A DNA stretch of 64,000 nucleotides, taken from positions 98,668,719 through 98,732,718 of the forward strand of contig OX359289.1 in NCBI GenBank assembly GCA_947179395.2, written 5' to 3'. The position numbers and the translations under genes are program-made. Below the pieces are notes generated by a model. It made no database searches and was not told the DNA's origin. It worked only from the letters and a program-made list of their open reading frames with translations. Every line of letters begins with the position of its first letter. Position 1 is the stretch's first letter. Positions 45,289 to 57,237 of this stretch are shown piece after piece. The stretch comes from Pulicaria dysenterica (lineage: Eukaryota > Streptophyta > Magnoliopsida > Asterales > Asteraceae).

Positions 45289-45846
45289 CTAGTTAGGACA
45301 CTCCGTAGAGTCGTGCCCGTATTGACTACACTCGTAACAAAATTTACCCAAACACTCTTTGGCATAATGTCCAGGGAGTCCACAAGAGTAACAAATCCTC
45401 TCTTTGTGTCGACACTCCCCAGTATGACCTTTACCACACGTCTCACACGCAACTCTATGCCGGGATCCCCCAGTTCCTGTTTGAGTCTTCATCTTCTTAT
45501 TTCTCTCATTGGGTTCTTCTCCTATCCTATCAAACTCTTCTCGAATAGTGTCTCGTATTCCCTCCTTGATCTCTTCCTTTATTTCATTCTTTACCTCTTC
45601 CTTCATTTCATTCTTTACTTCTTTCTTCATCTCATTCTTTATCTCTTTCAAAATTGGCGGCATGTTTTTCTTGAAACATTGGTCGAACTGCTCCGACATA
45701 ACCTCCCGAAGATGACGTGTAGGCACAGCTCCACGTCGATTTCCGTACACAGAAATATGATCCTGCAATTCCCCAATAGTAGTTAAATTTAAAGTCTCCT
45801 CGGGTTTTTCTTCGTTTCCAACTTGTTGATTCAAACTTCTCTCCAT
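45289..45846 (-). CDS. ORF2: tetrapeptide-repeat helix plus three zinc knuckles, pol position
   Basis: 185 residues from ATG 45846. Residues about 1-60 are unrecognised. Residues 67-105 are a highly charged stretch with a hydrophobic residue at every fourth position (69, 73, 77, 81, 85, 89, 93, 97, 101, 105), in the pattern x-E-hydrophobic-K (for example KEIKNEMKKEVKNEMK). Three CCHC zinc knuckles end the protein: C134-C145 (short form CX2CX3HX3C), C152-C165 and C170-C183 (both CX2CX4HX4C). This is the same short-plus-two layout as the ORF1 C-terminus, so ORF2 may be a second nucleocapsid-type RNA-binding protein without a capsid domain. It lies where pol would be and has no protease motif. 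No stop or frameshift interrupts it. Confidence 0.8.
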   Translation of the reverse strand: MERSLNQQVGNEEKPEETLNLTTIGELQDHISVYGNRRGAVPTRHLREVMSEQFDQCFKKNMPPILKEIKNEMKKEVKNEMKEEVKNEIKEEIKEGIRDTIREEFDRIGEEPNERNKKMKTQTGTGGSRHRVACETCGKGHTGECRHKERICYSCGLPGHYAKECLGKFCYECSQYGHDSTECPN

Positions 45847-46570
45847 ACTTCTGCAACAAAAGAACTCTTAATCAGGATAAAAACATCAACACTATACATA
45901 TATTCTTTCTTAATAAACAATTCAGGTTTCCCTTAATATCATTCCGATTACATTTTTCACAGTTCTCTTCTTAATCACTTCTACCTTTACATTAAAAAAA
46001 ACTCATTTGTCTTAAATGTTTACTTTAATCTGTCACATTTACACTTACTGCCTTTAATTTCCACAATACGTACCAATTACAAAAAAAATAAGGAAACTAA
46101 TCACATGAACAACAACTTAATAGAACACAACTACTAACTGTAATACTTTCACTATTTATTACTTGTCCACTTATTACCAAATTTCATCTTAGTACAATAA
46201 ACAACTTTAATCCATCGTGGTATTACGTATTCCTTCTTAATTTATCGTTCATATTTAAACAACAAAATAATACGAATACCATTTTCTTATCATCCTCACA
46301 AATTTGGTTGAGGTATAATCTAAACTCGTCAATATCAATTATAACTTTAACAACATATTTAACAACTGATACTATTTAATATTAACAAACCTTACTTTTC
46401 ACGAGTCGGTATACATAAAACAAACACTTACGATTTCTTACAAACCACCAATTTACAACATTACAACCAAAATTCCTGACTCGCGAACTTACTAACACAG
46501 TTACAACAAAACTACTAAAGAAAACACTTATAACTACTCCTCCAACTAACTTCCCTTGTCATTAAAACAC
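45847..46570. other. Untranslated spacer between ORF1 and ORF2
   Basis: 724 bp, AT-rich, with no open frame of note. The matching spacer 44716-45288 after ORF2 is similar in character. No trace of pol domains was seen in either. Confidence 0.7.
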
Positions 46571-47653
46571 CTATATTTTCTGGCTAGTCAATGATTCACA
46601 AATTCTTTCATTCATACCCATAGTACATTCACTTATTCCATGTCTCGGGTTATGGCACCTGTAACACACTTTTCGTTTAAACTTACACATTCTCACTACG
46701 TGCCCTAATTCTCCACACCTATAACATCTAACGGTGGCTTCAGTACAATCACCGACATGATAAGCACGACAATTTGAACACCAAACACCTTCAAACTTTG
46801 GCCTTTTAGAGGAACCAGATTTCTCCACCACGGAAGGTTGTCCCTTCAAAGAATCAGGTTTAGAGGGCAACCGATTCTTCCTTTTCTTACTTTCACTTTC
46901 ATGAATGCGTTTATAGCGAATACACTCTTCTTCGATCTGTAATGCTAGTTGAAAGGCTTGTTTCAAACTAGTAGTGGTTCTAACACAAACACATTGCTCA
47001 ACCGGCAGTATACTGGCGAACTTTTGTATTCTAGCGTGTTCATCTGGAAGCAATCGCGGCACAAACTCCATTTTATCTTTAAAATCACGGATCAAGTCTC
47101 TCATGGGTTGACTCCCTTTTTGAAGCTTATTTATTTCCCGCTCCATATATTCTTCATCATAATCAGTGCAATACTTTTTCATCAATTCCTCACGAAATCG
47201 TTCCCAAGTCACGGTACTCGACACTTTCTTACTAACCGAAGCTTCCACATCATTCCACCATAAAGTAGCCTTGTCCTTCAGCATATGTATCGCGTACTCC
47301 ACACGATACTTCGGTGCACAGTCGCATAATTCAAAAATCCGCTCCATCTCTCGAAGCCAGCGAGTAACAACAGAAGGGTCATCACTACCGTTAAAGCTAG
47401 GAGGTTCACAGGAAAGAAAATCCTGGAAAGCATCATACTTAACATCTTCCCTCTCTATCGAATGAAACAACATTTCTTTGGTCACTCGCAGCTCCACTTC
47501 CAAACGTCGAACATAAGCCTCTCTCTCTTGCTTATACCTCAGTTCTTCAGAATGGCGACTAGAAGCTACATCTTCTACCTCAACATGGAGACGAGCCATC
47601 TCATCCCTTACTTGCCCGACATTTTGTTCAACACTAGCTTGCTGACTCGACAT
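46571..47653 (-). CDS. Gag-like protein of the pol-less gypsy element (ORF1)
   Basis: 360 residues from ATG 47653. Residues 15-65 are a charged coiled coil (REAYVRRLEVELRVTKEM). Residues 85-215 match the Ty3-type capsid (retrotransposon gag domain) with FNGSDDPSVVTRWLREMER, KDKATLWWNDV, WERFREELMKKY and FKDKMEFVPRLLPDE. Three zinc knuckles follow: C292-C303 (short form), C310-C323 and C330-C343. The start lies about 200 bp after the primer site, as expected. It should form particles and package element RNA. The frame is intact, fitting the recent insertion. Unlike autonomous chromoviruses it is not fused to pol. Confidence 0.9.
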   Translation of the reverse strand: MSSQQASVEQNVGQVRDEMARLHVEVEDVASSRHSEELRYKQEREAYVRRLEVELRVTKEMLFHSIEREDVKYDAFQDFLSCEPPSFNGSDDPSVVTRWLREMERIFELCDCAPKYRVEYAIHMLKDKATLWWNDVEASVSKKVSSTVTWERFREELMKKYCTDYDEEYMEREINKLQKGSQPMRDLIRDFKDKMEFVPRLLPDEHARIQKFASILPVEQCVCVRTTTSLKQAFQLALQIEEECIRYKRIHESESKKRKNRLPSKPDSLKGQPSVVEKSGSSKRPKFEGVWCSNCRAYHVGDCTEATVRCYRCGELGHVVRMCKFKRKVCYRCHNPRHGISECTMGMNERICESLTSQKI

Positions 47654-47854
47654 ATTAATCTACTACTGTTAAAAGAACAAGTATGTAACACACGACTTAT
47701 TCTCAATCTATCAACATCACCAGTTAGTTCACAACATATAACAATCATACAACACTCATTCTTAACCCCAATCATCACGCAAGGAACACTTAACGATGGT
47801 CGGGCCCGAGTTTGAGATCGAATACTTTTACAAGTGCCCGATTCCCTCAAACTT

Positions 47855-47867
47855 AGGCTCTGATACC
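47855..47867 (-). promoter_or_regulatory. Primer-binding site (tRNA-iMet type)
   Basis: The minus strand reads AGGTATCAGAGCC a few bases after the 5' LTR end, matching the usual TGGTATCAGAGC primer site at all but the first base. Confidence 0.8.
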
Positions 47868-47871
47868 TAAT

Positions 47872-50074
47872 TGTAACACCGGGTTTCACGAGCTTAAAAT
47901 CAGAATAATTTAAACTTTTTAAGTATATTTATCAAAGACGTGCAGCGGAAACTAAACATTGGTTATAAAAATATAAACATTAAAACCAAGTCTTACAACG
48001 AACCGGTGTTACCATACTATAAACCGACCATCGGATCACAGATATAAATAACAACAGAGTGTTCCAGAAGAGTTAAATACAATTACCCACAAGTACCCGT
48101 CTCACCAGGCTGCCTAATCATTACCTGTAAAAAGGATAAATCATGAACCGGTTAGCTACACTAGCTAGTGAGTACAGATTACACATAAGTATCAATAAGC
48201 ATGCAGTCGAAAACCAGGAAAGCACACAAGGCTATCCTATCACATCGTGGTGCACCAATCATACCCGTAGGAGTCGCATATTGCAGGGTAGCGAGCCCCG
48301 CTCAACAATCCTAGCCGGGAAATCAGCTACAACCAATTGCACCAGTGGGAAAGCGAATAGCAGTCCACCTGGTACACTCTGTCTATCATGTTGGTTCCCA
48401 TCTGTCAAGGAACCTTACTCCTTAGAGGAACGGCGGCCTGCAGGACCATCACCCAAGCGTATACTACTTGAGTACCGTTAGTTCCCAGGTACTAACACCC
48501 GTCTACCCGAGAACCCAGCCAGGTATTAACACCCGTCTACCTGACCGACCTCCATGTTCTATCGTTTAGTGTCCGGACACAATAACAAATACACGTATCT
48601 TTCATGCGCGCATATAATCACACCAGTTAACATCTTTCATATTGATAAACAATATATTAATACAATTCTATCATAGCATACAATTACCGCATGGTTTCTA
48701 TCACAAGTGTACTTTTTCATACATATAGACAACATGCAAGTACGACTCTTTCTTAGCATACTGTATATCTCTATCATGAACACACTGTATGTTTCTATCA
48801 TAACATTCTTTCATGTATCATACACCAATTACATGTCATCATGTACAACAGACAACTTACCTACTGAGACTCATGGGAAACCGGTACTCACCTGGAATCC
48901 GTGCTATGTAGATACACCACTTGCGTCTTCCGACCTCTTAGATACACCTAACACATTAGGTTCAGGCTTAGACACCAATCAACGACACTTAACTAGGCTT
49001 AAAACACCCTACATCGAGCGGTACTAACAATTGCCTGAACAAAAGCTCAACATGGCTTCTAACAGCCCCCCTACGGCCATAGGAAACATTACCTACGCTC
49101 GTAGAGGTTGTTTCTAGAAAAACATGACCTACGGCCGTAGGAACCAAACCCTACGCCCGTAGAATTTGTTTCATCACCCGTAGGTGGTAATTCTCTTAAA
49201 CAGGACCCTACGGCCGTAGCTACCTTTCCCTACGACCGCAGAAACAAAAACCAACCCCTGCGGCCGTAGCACCTTACTACTACGCCCGTAGGAACCAAAA
49301 TTCCAGTAGCTTCGTGCTCTGTTCGAGCACAGCAGCCGACACACCCGATTTTTGACACAAAATCATCTTGAATTCATATTCAAGTGTTTACACATGTTAT
49401 CTAACATACATATAAACTTTCTAACATAAAATGACCAAAAGAACACAACAAAACACAATAGAATCCATCCAAATGAATCCTTTCAACACTACAACTCAAG
49501 AACTAGGTTTAAGCTTCAAGAACACTTACTAGGATGATGAAGATGAGGCTCAAGAACAGATTTAGCACCCAAATCCAGCTTCTAATCCGAATCTAACCTT
49601 GATTCTTTACTTGATTTCCTTCTCAAATCAACAAGGGTTTATGTTTGGCTATGTTGGTACGTACATAAGTGTATGTGTATGTAGTGTGTGTGTTTTAACA
49701 CCTAGAAGATAAGTCAAAAGATTCAAACCGACCCAAGTTGGTCAAATACCCCAACGCGGGTATTTCGTTCTCCTATTCAACTTAAAACACAACTTAGGGT
49801 TATCCGTTTCAACTAACGGAGATATTTTTGGAACCATTATTCAAAACCGTTCAACTAATTATCTACTTGGTCAACTTAAGACACTTTTCACAATACCACA
49901 TTTTTAATCTACAATTAACACCAGTTAACTCCAATTAACACCAATCACCATTAAAACACCAATTAACAACATATATACTACAGTTAACAACAAAACACCA
50001 GTTAAAGTCAACGTACTACAATTAAAACTAAATGTACTACAGTTTACAACTAGGCCCCATTTTGGGGTGTTACA
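47872..50074 (-). repeat. 5' LTR of the pol-less gypsy element
   Basis: 2,203 bp, the same as 42498-44700. The palindrome array lies at about 49071-49296. Confidence 0.92.
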
Positions 50075-50079
50075 TGCCC

Positions 50080-50205
50080 TTATACCATAATTAATTGACA
50101 GTTATTTATGTTAATTTTGACTACTTTTAATTGACTTTTAATTATAATCTTATGGCTAAGATTTCATCTTACCCATCTTACATTGTTTTACATCTTACAA
50201 TAAAG
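50080..50205. mobile_element. Right end of the interrupted GTAAGATGGGTAAGATG element
   Basis: CATCTTACCCATCTTAC and TACATCTTACAATAAAG are the inverted counterpart of the end at 41372-41440. Confidence 0.6.
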
Positions 50206-50418
50206 CATTTAACTTTCTCTTTCTTCAAAATTTTAAGTAGTACAAATTTTTATGCTTAAGATACAAACACTTAAAGCAATAGCCTAATTAATCATTCCCT
50301 TAATTATCTCAACTCATTTAAGACAATTATTATTTTAATAAATCATTAAACATCACAATAACTATTTCATTTATCTAATTTGGCTAAATTACTTACATCA
50401 ATATAATATTAAGGCTAT

Positions 50419-50487
50419 AATAATAATAATAATAATAATAATATAATAATAATAATAATAATAATAGTAATAATAGTAATAATAATA

Positions 50488-50550
<63 letters not shown>

Positions 50551-50551
50551 T
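50419..50551. repeat. (AAT)n microsatellite
   Basis: About 44 AAT units with a few AGT variants. A related mixed AAT/AAC/AGT/AAG tract occurs at 57111-57260, next to similar sequence. Confidence 0.9.
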
Positions 50552-51409
50552 CATCATCATCATAGATCAGCGGTTTTGAGAAACGCTATCTGCTTCATCA
50601 TCGACAAAGCACCATCAAACGTTGTGAGAATCACCATCGCCATCGCCATCATGGCAGCCACCATCGTCATCGCCCGCATCTTCATCTTCGACTTCATCCA
50701 AGTCCATCTTCATTTGCGACAAGATTTTAGGGTTCTCTAGCGAATGTTCTTCAGCGCTTCGTGGGTTCTCCGGGACTTGCTCAAGTACATCTTCATCCAA
50801 GTTCATATGCTTCAAAGTAAGTTTCGAGTTAGGGTTTTGACGATTAGGGTTTTGCCACCATCACCAATAATCGAGTTAGGGTTTCGGCGATTAAGGGTTC
50901 GATTGCGATTAGGTTCTTCATCGGATCTAGGGTTCCATATGTGCTTCTTTGTATGTTTGATTTCAATTTTATCTTCTACTTCTTCTATTTGATTATCAGA
51001 TTTAGGGTTTATATGCGATTAATCTATTTTTTAGAATTCTTATTCCAGATGTGTTGGTTCATACGATGGATGTTTATGTTTATGTTTATGTTTATATTTG
51101 GGGATTTCATTCATATGGCAATGATCTTAAGATGAAGATGAATGTTCTTGTTCTTGTTTTTCATTCTTAATATTGGATTTTAATTTTAGACATGGCAAAA
51201 TTAATGATGTGGAAAAGATAAAAATTTAATAATAAATAAAAATTCAGATTTTTAATTGCTACTTGAATTGTAGGTTGCATGATATATCAAATGGTATTTT
51301 TAGAAAAGTTGAGTACATCAAATGGTAGTTTTAAAAGTTGGGTATACACAATAACAAAAAATGACAAGTTCGGTACATTTTTGGATATTAAACCCTCAAT
51401 TTAAGTAGT
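50552..51409. mobile_element. Non-coding element family member, copy 1 (relative at 56896-58400)
   Basis: GTTAGGGTTTCGGCGATTA and TTCATCTTCATC-type text, then an end reading TTGTCATTTTTTGTTATTGT and ATATCCAAAAATGTACCGAA on the minus strand (about 51260-51409). That end matches the start of the 56896 copy. The 66-codon acidic minus-strand frame at 50615-50815 comes from CATCGC/CATCTTC repeats and is not called a gene. Confidence 0.5.
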
Positions 51410-51928
51410 ACAAATATATATGCATTTTGTAAAAAGACTTGCAACACACTAGAAAAATAATAGAAAGTTAAAATATATCATGTAAATTATAATTGGAAAG
51501 TTGAAAATGTTAAATAAAATAACTATTAACCGGAGTTAACGACTATCTAGCTTAAATAATATTTTAATAACTAAACTTCTATAATAAAAATATATTTAAA
51601 GTTTAAAATAAAAAATGTTAATACAAAATAAACTAATAATTGAAAATAATAATGAAATATATTATCATATAATAAATCTAAATAAAAGATAACCTGACTT
51701 AGCTTGAGATGAGCAGTTAACTAAAATCTACATAAGAAATTAGCTTGAGTTGAGTAGTCGGCCTCATCGAATTAACAAAAACTCTAGTTTACATTTTCTT
51801 ATGATATCTTTTAAATTGTTTGTTGTCTCATTAAATCTATATATACAATGTAATTACACTAACAATCGCAACTTTGATGAGGTAAGGAAGCTTGAGATCA
51901 GTATTCATGTATTTTTTTTCACATCATG
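51410..51928. other. AT-rich spacer, nothing recognised
   Basis: No gene, element terminus or RNA was seen. Confidence 0.5.
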
Positions 51929-51931
51929 TAT

Positions 51932-53837
51932 CACTACAAAAAAAAGCCTTTTTGCGGCGATATATGTGGCCGCTAAAACTCAAAATGTCACCGCTAAAGG
52001 TCTTTGCGACGACATGAAGCCGCAAAAAGGTCGTCGCAAATAGTTCGCACTCAAAGGTTTTTTGCGACGCCATTATCGACTTCTTGCGGTGAATCATAAC
52101 AGGTGGACGACCTTTTGCGGCGATATAAAACTTTTTGCGGCAACGATTTAAAAATAAATAAATAACATATTATCTACTTTTTGTGGCGAGATGAACCCTA
52201 AGTACCAACTCTTAATTTTGGTTTTGATTTGGACTTTGGTCATTGATTTCATCGAATATGTTTCAACCGGAGATGGTGGCTGGAAAAATCTTTCGGACTG
52301 TTGGTGGTGGCGGCAAGATACGGTGCCCGTGAGCTGATGAAGAAAAAGAAAGGATTAAATAAATAAATTACTTAATCTTAATTAAATAATTCTTTATTTT
52401 TTTGCATTTTAAAAAGGTAACTTTTTTTTAAAGGATGAAAAAAAAGGTAACTATTAGTTTAAAAACTAAAAAAATGAATAAATAAATCAAATAAGGGCAT
52501 ATCGGTCATTTTAAGTTGAGCAGAGACCAATAGTGCAAGAAACTCGGGTCGGGAGGGACCAAACCCATAAAAATTGCGTCACAGGGACCAAATTCATAAT
52601 TGTAAACAAACCACAGGGACCAAAAATATAATTAACTCCTAAAAGTATAATCTAACAATATCAAATTAAATTAACTCACATTAACAATTAAAGTAACCAA
52701 TTAATAACATTAAGTAACAATAATTTAACATTAAAGAATAATAAATTAATAATCTAACACTAATTAACACTAATTAATAATTAATTAACTAACATCAATA
52801 ACACTACATAATAATCAAGTTAAACAAATTAATATTAGAATTAATATAGTCTAACATTCTAACAATATTACATTAAATTAACTAACATTGACAATTAAAT
52901 TAACCAAATTCTAACACTAAATAACAATTATCTAACATTAAATAATAATAATCTAACAATAATTAACACTAATTAACAATTAATTAACTAAAATTATTAC
53001 CACAAAATAATTATAATCTAAATAATAATATTAACACTAAAAATTTACTAAAAGAATACCTTAGCTAGAAGGGAGGGAGGAGGTCGACGGAGGCAGAAGG
53101 TCGACGGCACCGGCGAGCTTCCGACCAGCGATGGCAGGCAGGTGGTCTACGGCAGCAAGTAGAGGAGGAGGGGGAGATACCTTATAACAAAACAAAAGAC
53201 AAAATAAACCTCTAACACTAAAACCCTAGATCGATAAACGAGAGGGGGACATTTACCTCCGACGGCAAGGCGGCTAAAAGAACGCCGGCGGCGGGCGGCG
53301 TTTACCTCTGACAGAGAAGAAGGCGAAGAGGACGGCGGCGTCGAGCAGCGTCGTCGAGCGACGACAGAGGACGTAGGCGTCGAGCTACGGCGAAGGACAA
53401 AGGCAAGAGGACGGATGGAGGCTTTTCGTGGGTTGGACGTTCGTTTTCGAGGCGGAGAGAAGGTTTAAGACGGTAAATGATAGAAAACAAATCTGAAAAC
53501 CCTATATTGCGTTTTACTTTTTGCGGCGACACACTTCTTTTAGCGGCGACATGTATATTAATTAGATAAAGAAAATAGAAAATCTTTTGGCGGCGACATG
53601 AGGCTTTTTGCGGCGGCACCCTAATTTTTTAGGTGGGAAACTATCCCGTGATTGTTTTCGGTGGGAAAATGGAGGAATAAAACTTAAAACATTTAGCGGC
53701 GACATATGTCGCCGGAAAAAGTCATTTCTGAAAATCAATCGGCCAGGGCCCACGTTTTTGTCGTTTTGTGACCTATTAGCGGCGACACGTGTCGTCGTTA
53801 AAAGCTATCGCCGCAAAAGACTTAATTTCTTGTATTG
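51932..53837. mobile_element. Non-autonomous CACTA element, 1,906 bp
   Basis: The left end CACTACAAAAAAAAGCC...TTTTTGCGGCG is inverted with the right end CGCCGCAAAAGACTTAATTT...CTTGTATTG. The 3-bp duplication TAT flanks it (51929-51931 and 53838-53840). Subterminal TTTTTGCGGCG / GCGGCGACA repeats fill about 51955-52150 and 53515-53820. The middle is AT-rich (TTAACATTAA words) plus a GACGGCGGCG-rich stretch. No transposase frame; the 105-codon minus frame is subterminal repeat. Confidence 0.85.
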
Positions 53838-53890
53838 TATGCAGGGTACATTTAAAGAATCTTCTTTTTTATTTTTTATTTTTGTCATAA

Positions 53891-54190
53891 TATATATATA
53901 TATCATGTATATATGCGAATGCAGTATTCTTTGAATCACCACTGTATGTTATGGCACTACTGTATAATGATTCTATTTTTATCATAGTCTTGTTAATTTG
54001 GTGTTTTAAAATAATCATGTAAGCAATGTTGTTGTACATGCATATGCGATTGCGCGCTGTATCTATGTATTTGTGTCTTTACTCTTTATAAACATCTTTT
54101 TCATTTCGTGAACAAGTTTCATCGGCTGATTAATTAGAGCTTTAAAATGTTGAATTGATAAAAATTTAATTTAGTAAATATGATATTTTG
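53891..54190. repeat. Dispersed ~300-bp repeat, copy 2
   Basis: Counterpart of 16984-17285; see that entry for shared words. Confidence 0.75.
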
Positions 54191-54348
54191 AAAAGTTATA
54201 AAGGGGATGATAGTTAACAAGGGCATAATAGTCAATTCACTGCTTTTTATAATTATAAATAATTTAAGATGATTGTAAAATATGAAAAAGATAAAAATGA
54301 TTTTTGGATTAACATGATATTTTAAAAGGTTATATATATATATATATA

Positions 54349-55174
<826 letters not shown>

Positions 55175-55615
55175 ATGAAAACCCTTTTGATCATCACCAT
55201 TCTCCTCTCCTCAAGTCCATTTTCGCATGGTAATTCTTCAGCAAACTGCCTTTTGAGTCATGACTGGCATGTTATCATCACAAGTGATATGCCTGATAAC
55301 ATCTCAGTTTCTGTATTTAGTACAGATAATTTTGACTATCATCCTATTTATCATCAACCACTTTCTTTTGGAGAAAACTGCGGTTGGTATTTTTGTCCAT
55401 ATTATCATAGGTGGGTTGGTGAATTCATTTGGGGTTCGAAGAATACAACAATAGACGTGTTCAATAAACATTTTGCTAAAATTTGTTACCATTATAAATT
55501 CTTAAATAGTACACAACATTGTTATTGGTTAGTTACTCCAGAAGGGTTTTATGTAAATAGGCATAACGATCCATTTCCTAATGATCGTTGGATATTTCAA
55601 AGTCCGTGGAGCTAA
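55175..55615 (+). CDS. S-protein homologue (S1 family), copy 3
   Basis: 146 residues, intronless. The start is the ATG at 55175; the earlier in-frame ATG at 55142 would put MISCIRQEVFT before the signal peptide. Residues 1-19 (MKTLLIITILLSSSPFSHG) are a signal peptide. Five cysteines (25, 69, 74, 104, 116) align with copies 1 and 2. The block from GEFIWGSKNTTIDVFNKH onward and the ending FQSPWS are nearly unchanged, while residues 38-60 differ. Predicted secreted; partner unknown. It lies in the opposite orientation to the other two copies and about 22 kb from copy 2. No inactivating change. Confidence 0.92.
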   Translation: MKTLLIITILLSSSPFSHGNSSANCLLSHDWHVIITSDMPDNISVSVFSTDNFDYHPIYHQPLSFGENCGWYFCPYYHRWVGEFIWGSKNTTIDVFNKHFAKICYHYKFLNSTQHCYWLVTPEGFYVNRHNDPFPNDRWIFQSPWS

Positions 55616-55639
55616 GGATTATGTAAAACATATCAATAT

Positions 55640-55645
55640 AATAAA
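55640..55645 (+). promoter_or_regulatory. Polyadenylation signal of S1 copy 3
   Basis: AATAAA 25 bp past the stop, within the TAATAAAGTTTCTTCTTAAA context shared by all three S1 genes. Confidence 0.6.
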
Positions 55646-55849
55646 GTTTCTTCTTAAAATAGTCTTGACTAACTTTAAATATAATGTATGTCGACCTTTC
55701 TTTCCTTTTTTACAATTACTAAGGAAGATCTTCATATGTCAGTTTTTATATAAGATACAATTAATTAATGTGTATGATATGTTAATTATGTATAAATTTA
55801 TTGTTTATGACCACTTGTATCATGTATCACCTCCAAATTACTAATGTAG

Positions 55850-56166
55850 TTCCATCATATTTAAAGATTAAGTTATTCTATTATTTTCATTTAAGTATGT
55901 GAGTATATATTACGATAACCACGACACAGTAATCATTTTTCATCATTGATTTAGAATATCAAAGCGCGGAAAGGAGGGTTGAACATGTCTGTAGCGAAAT
56001 AGGTATTTGGTCTTGAAATATTTGCTTTCATTATTTAAGACTAAATTTTAAGTTAAATGCTCACTGCGTGACTGCGTTTTAACTTTTAAGTTAAGTAATA
56101 CTATCTTCAATACATATTTTACAATACAACGCCTAAGCAATAAAACTTTAGTCTAAATTTAGATTA

Positions 56167-56169
<3 letters not shown>
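55850..56169. other. No gene seen
   Basis: AT-rich sequence with no recognised element. Confidence 0.5.
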
Positions 56170-56245
<76 letters not shown>

Positions 56246-56265
56246 TTAAAATTTAGACTAAAAGT
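56140..56265. repeat. TA-centred hairpin with TTTAGTCTAAATTT arms
   Basis: CTTTAGTCTAAATTTAGA before and AAATTTAGACTAAAAG after a 71-bp TA tract (56170-56240) form an inverted repeat with the TA tract as loop. A second TA tract follows at 56302-56344. Confidence 0.7.
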
Positions 56266-56298
56266 TTGTAATGTTCAACATTTTAATTACTAACAGAG

Positions 56299-56348
<50 letters not shown>

Positions 56349-56379
56349 GTGTCCATATATATCTATGTATATCAAGGAG

Positions 56380-56695
56380 TTTTTAACGAGAATTATTTTT
56401 TGTACGAGAGCTGTGAGTACAAATTTTGACTCTTAATTAAAATAAATCAATCGTTATTAATGGTAAGGACTCACTAACGCTAGTCATTAATTTCTTATTA
56501 ATGACACATTAACGAATGCTATTTTAAAAAGATCAAGCCTAATTCATTGGTGACAGTCTACATAAACGCAATTCATGGTTTGGTAAATATATAAATGACG
56601 AAAATATATTTTATAATCAGCTGTCATTAATGATGTTACAAATAGTTTTTGTAGTTCTCATAAAAAATGGCTCTCGTTTGAACTTTTTCATATAT
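56380..56695. mobile_element. TA-bounded MITE, GAGAACC family, decayed copy
   Basis: The left end TTTTTAACGAGAATTATTTTTTGTACGAGAGCTGTGAG-like text and the right end GTAGTTCTCATAAAAAATGGCTCTCGTTTGAAC are inverted. It resembles the copy at 54349. Confidence 0.45.
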
Positions 56696-56895
56696 CTATA
56701 TGCAAAAAAATCCAACGTGAATTCTTAATTATTATTTTTTTAATTTGTACGTAACTATGCAACATTGTGTTGTAAGAACTATGCAACTCTTTACTTTAAA
56801 AATTGTGCAACACTGTGTTGTAAAGCCGAACAATATGGTTTAAAAACTTTGCAACATAGTTTAATTATGTTTAAGTATGAAATAATAGCTTGTAA

Positions 56896-57202
56896 ATTTA
56901 AGGGTTTAGTATCCAAAAATGTATCGAAGTTGTCACTTTTTGTTATTGTTTATATTCATCTTTCAAAACTACCATTCAATCTACTAAAATTTCAAAATAT
57001 ATCATTTAATGTATCTTTACCTTTGATAGGAGGTTATGGGTGACGTAGCATTTTACTTGGATGCTGACATATAATATCTTTGTTTAAAGTAATTGAAAAT
57101 ATAACAAATATAATAATAATAATAATAACAACCAACAACAACAACAACAACAATAGTAACAGTAATAGTAGTAGTAGTAGTAATAATAATAATAAAAATA
57201 AA

Positions 57203-57237
<35 letters not shown>

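Larger units (their letters stand above)
42498..50074 (-). mobile_element. Complete young gypsy LTR element without pol (7,577 bp)
   Basis: On the minus strand the order is 5' LTR 47872-50074, primer site 47855-47867, gag-like ORF1 46571-47653, zinc-knuckle ORF2 45289-45846, polypurine tract 44703-44715, 3' LTR 42498-44700. The target duplication TGCCC is perfect (42493-42497 and 50075-50079). Both LTRs are 2,203 bp, and every part I compared is identical, so insertion is recent. The internal region is only 3,171 bp and has no protease, reverse transcriptase, RNase H or integrase. It must be moved by enzymes supplied by another element. Confidence 0.9.

Noticed and set aside
45313..45786. 157-codon plus-strand frame
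   Set aside because: Antisense shadow of ORF2; its hydrophobic-serine pattern mirrors the E/K tetrapeptide repeat.
42769..49027. 112- and 106-codon plus-strand frames, each present twice
   Set aside because: They lie antisense within the two LTRs and are duplicated only because the LTRs are.
50615..50815. 66-codon acidic minus-strand frame
   Set aside because: Made of CATCGC and CATCTTC repeats in a dispersed non-coding element; no domain, and the relative at 56896 does not keep it.
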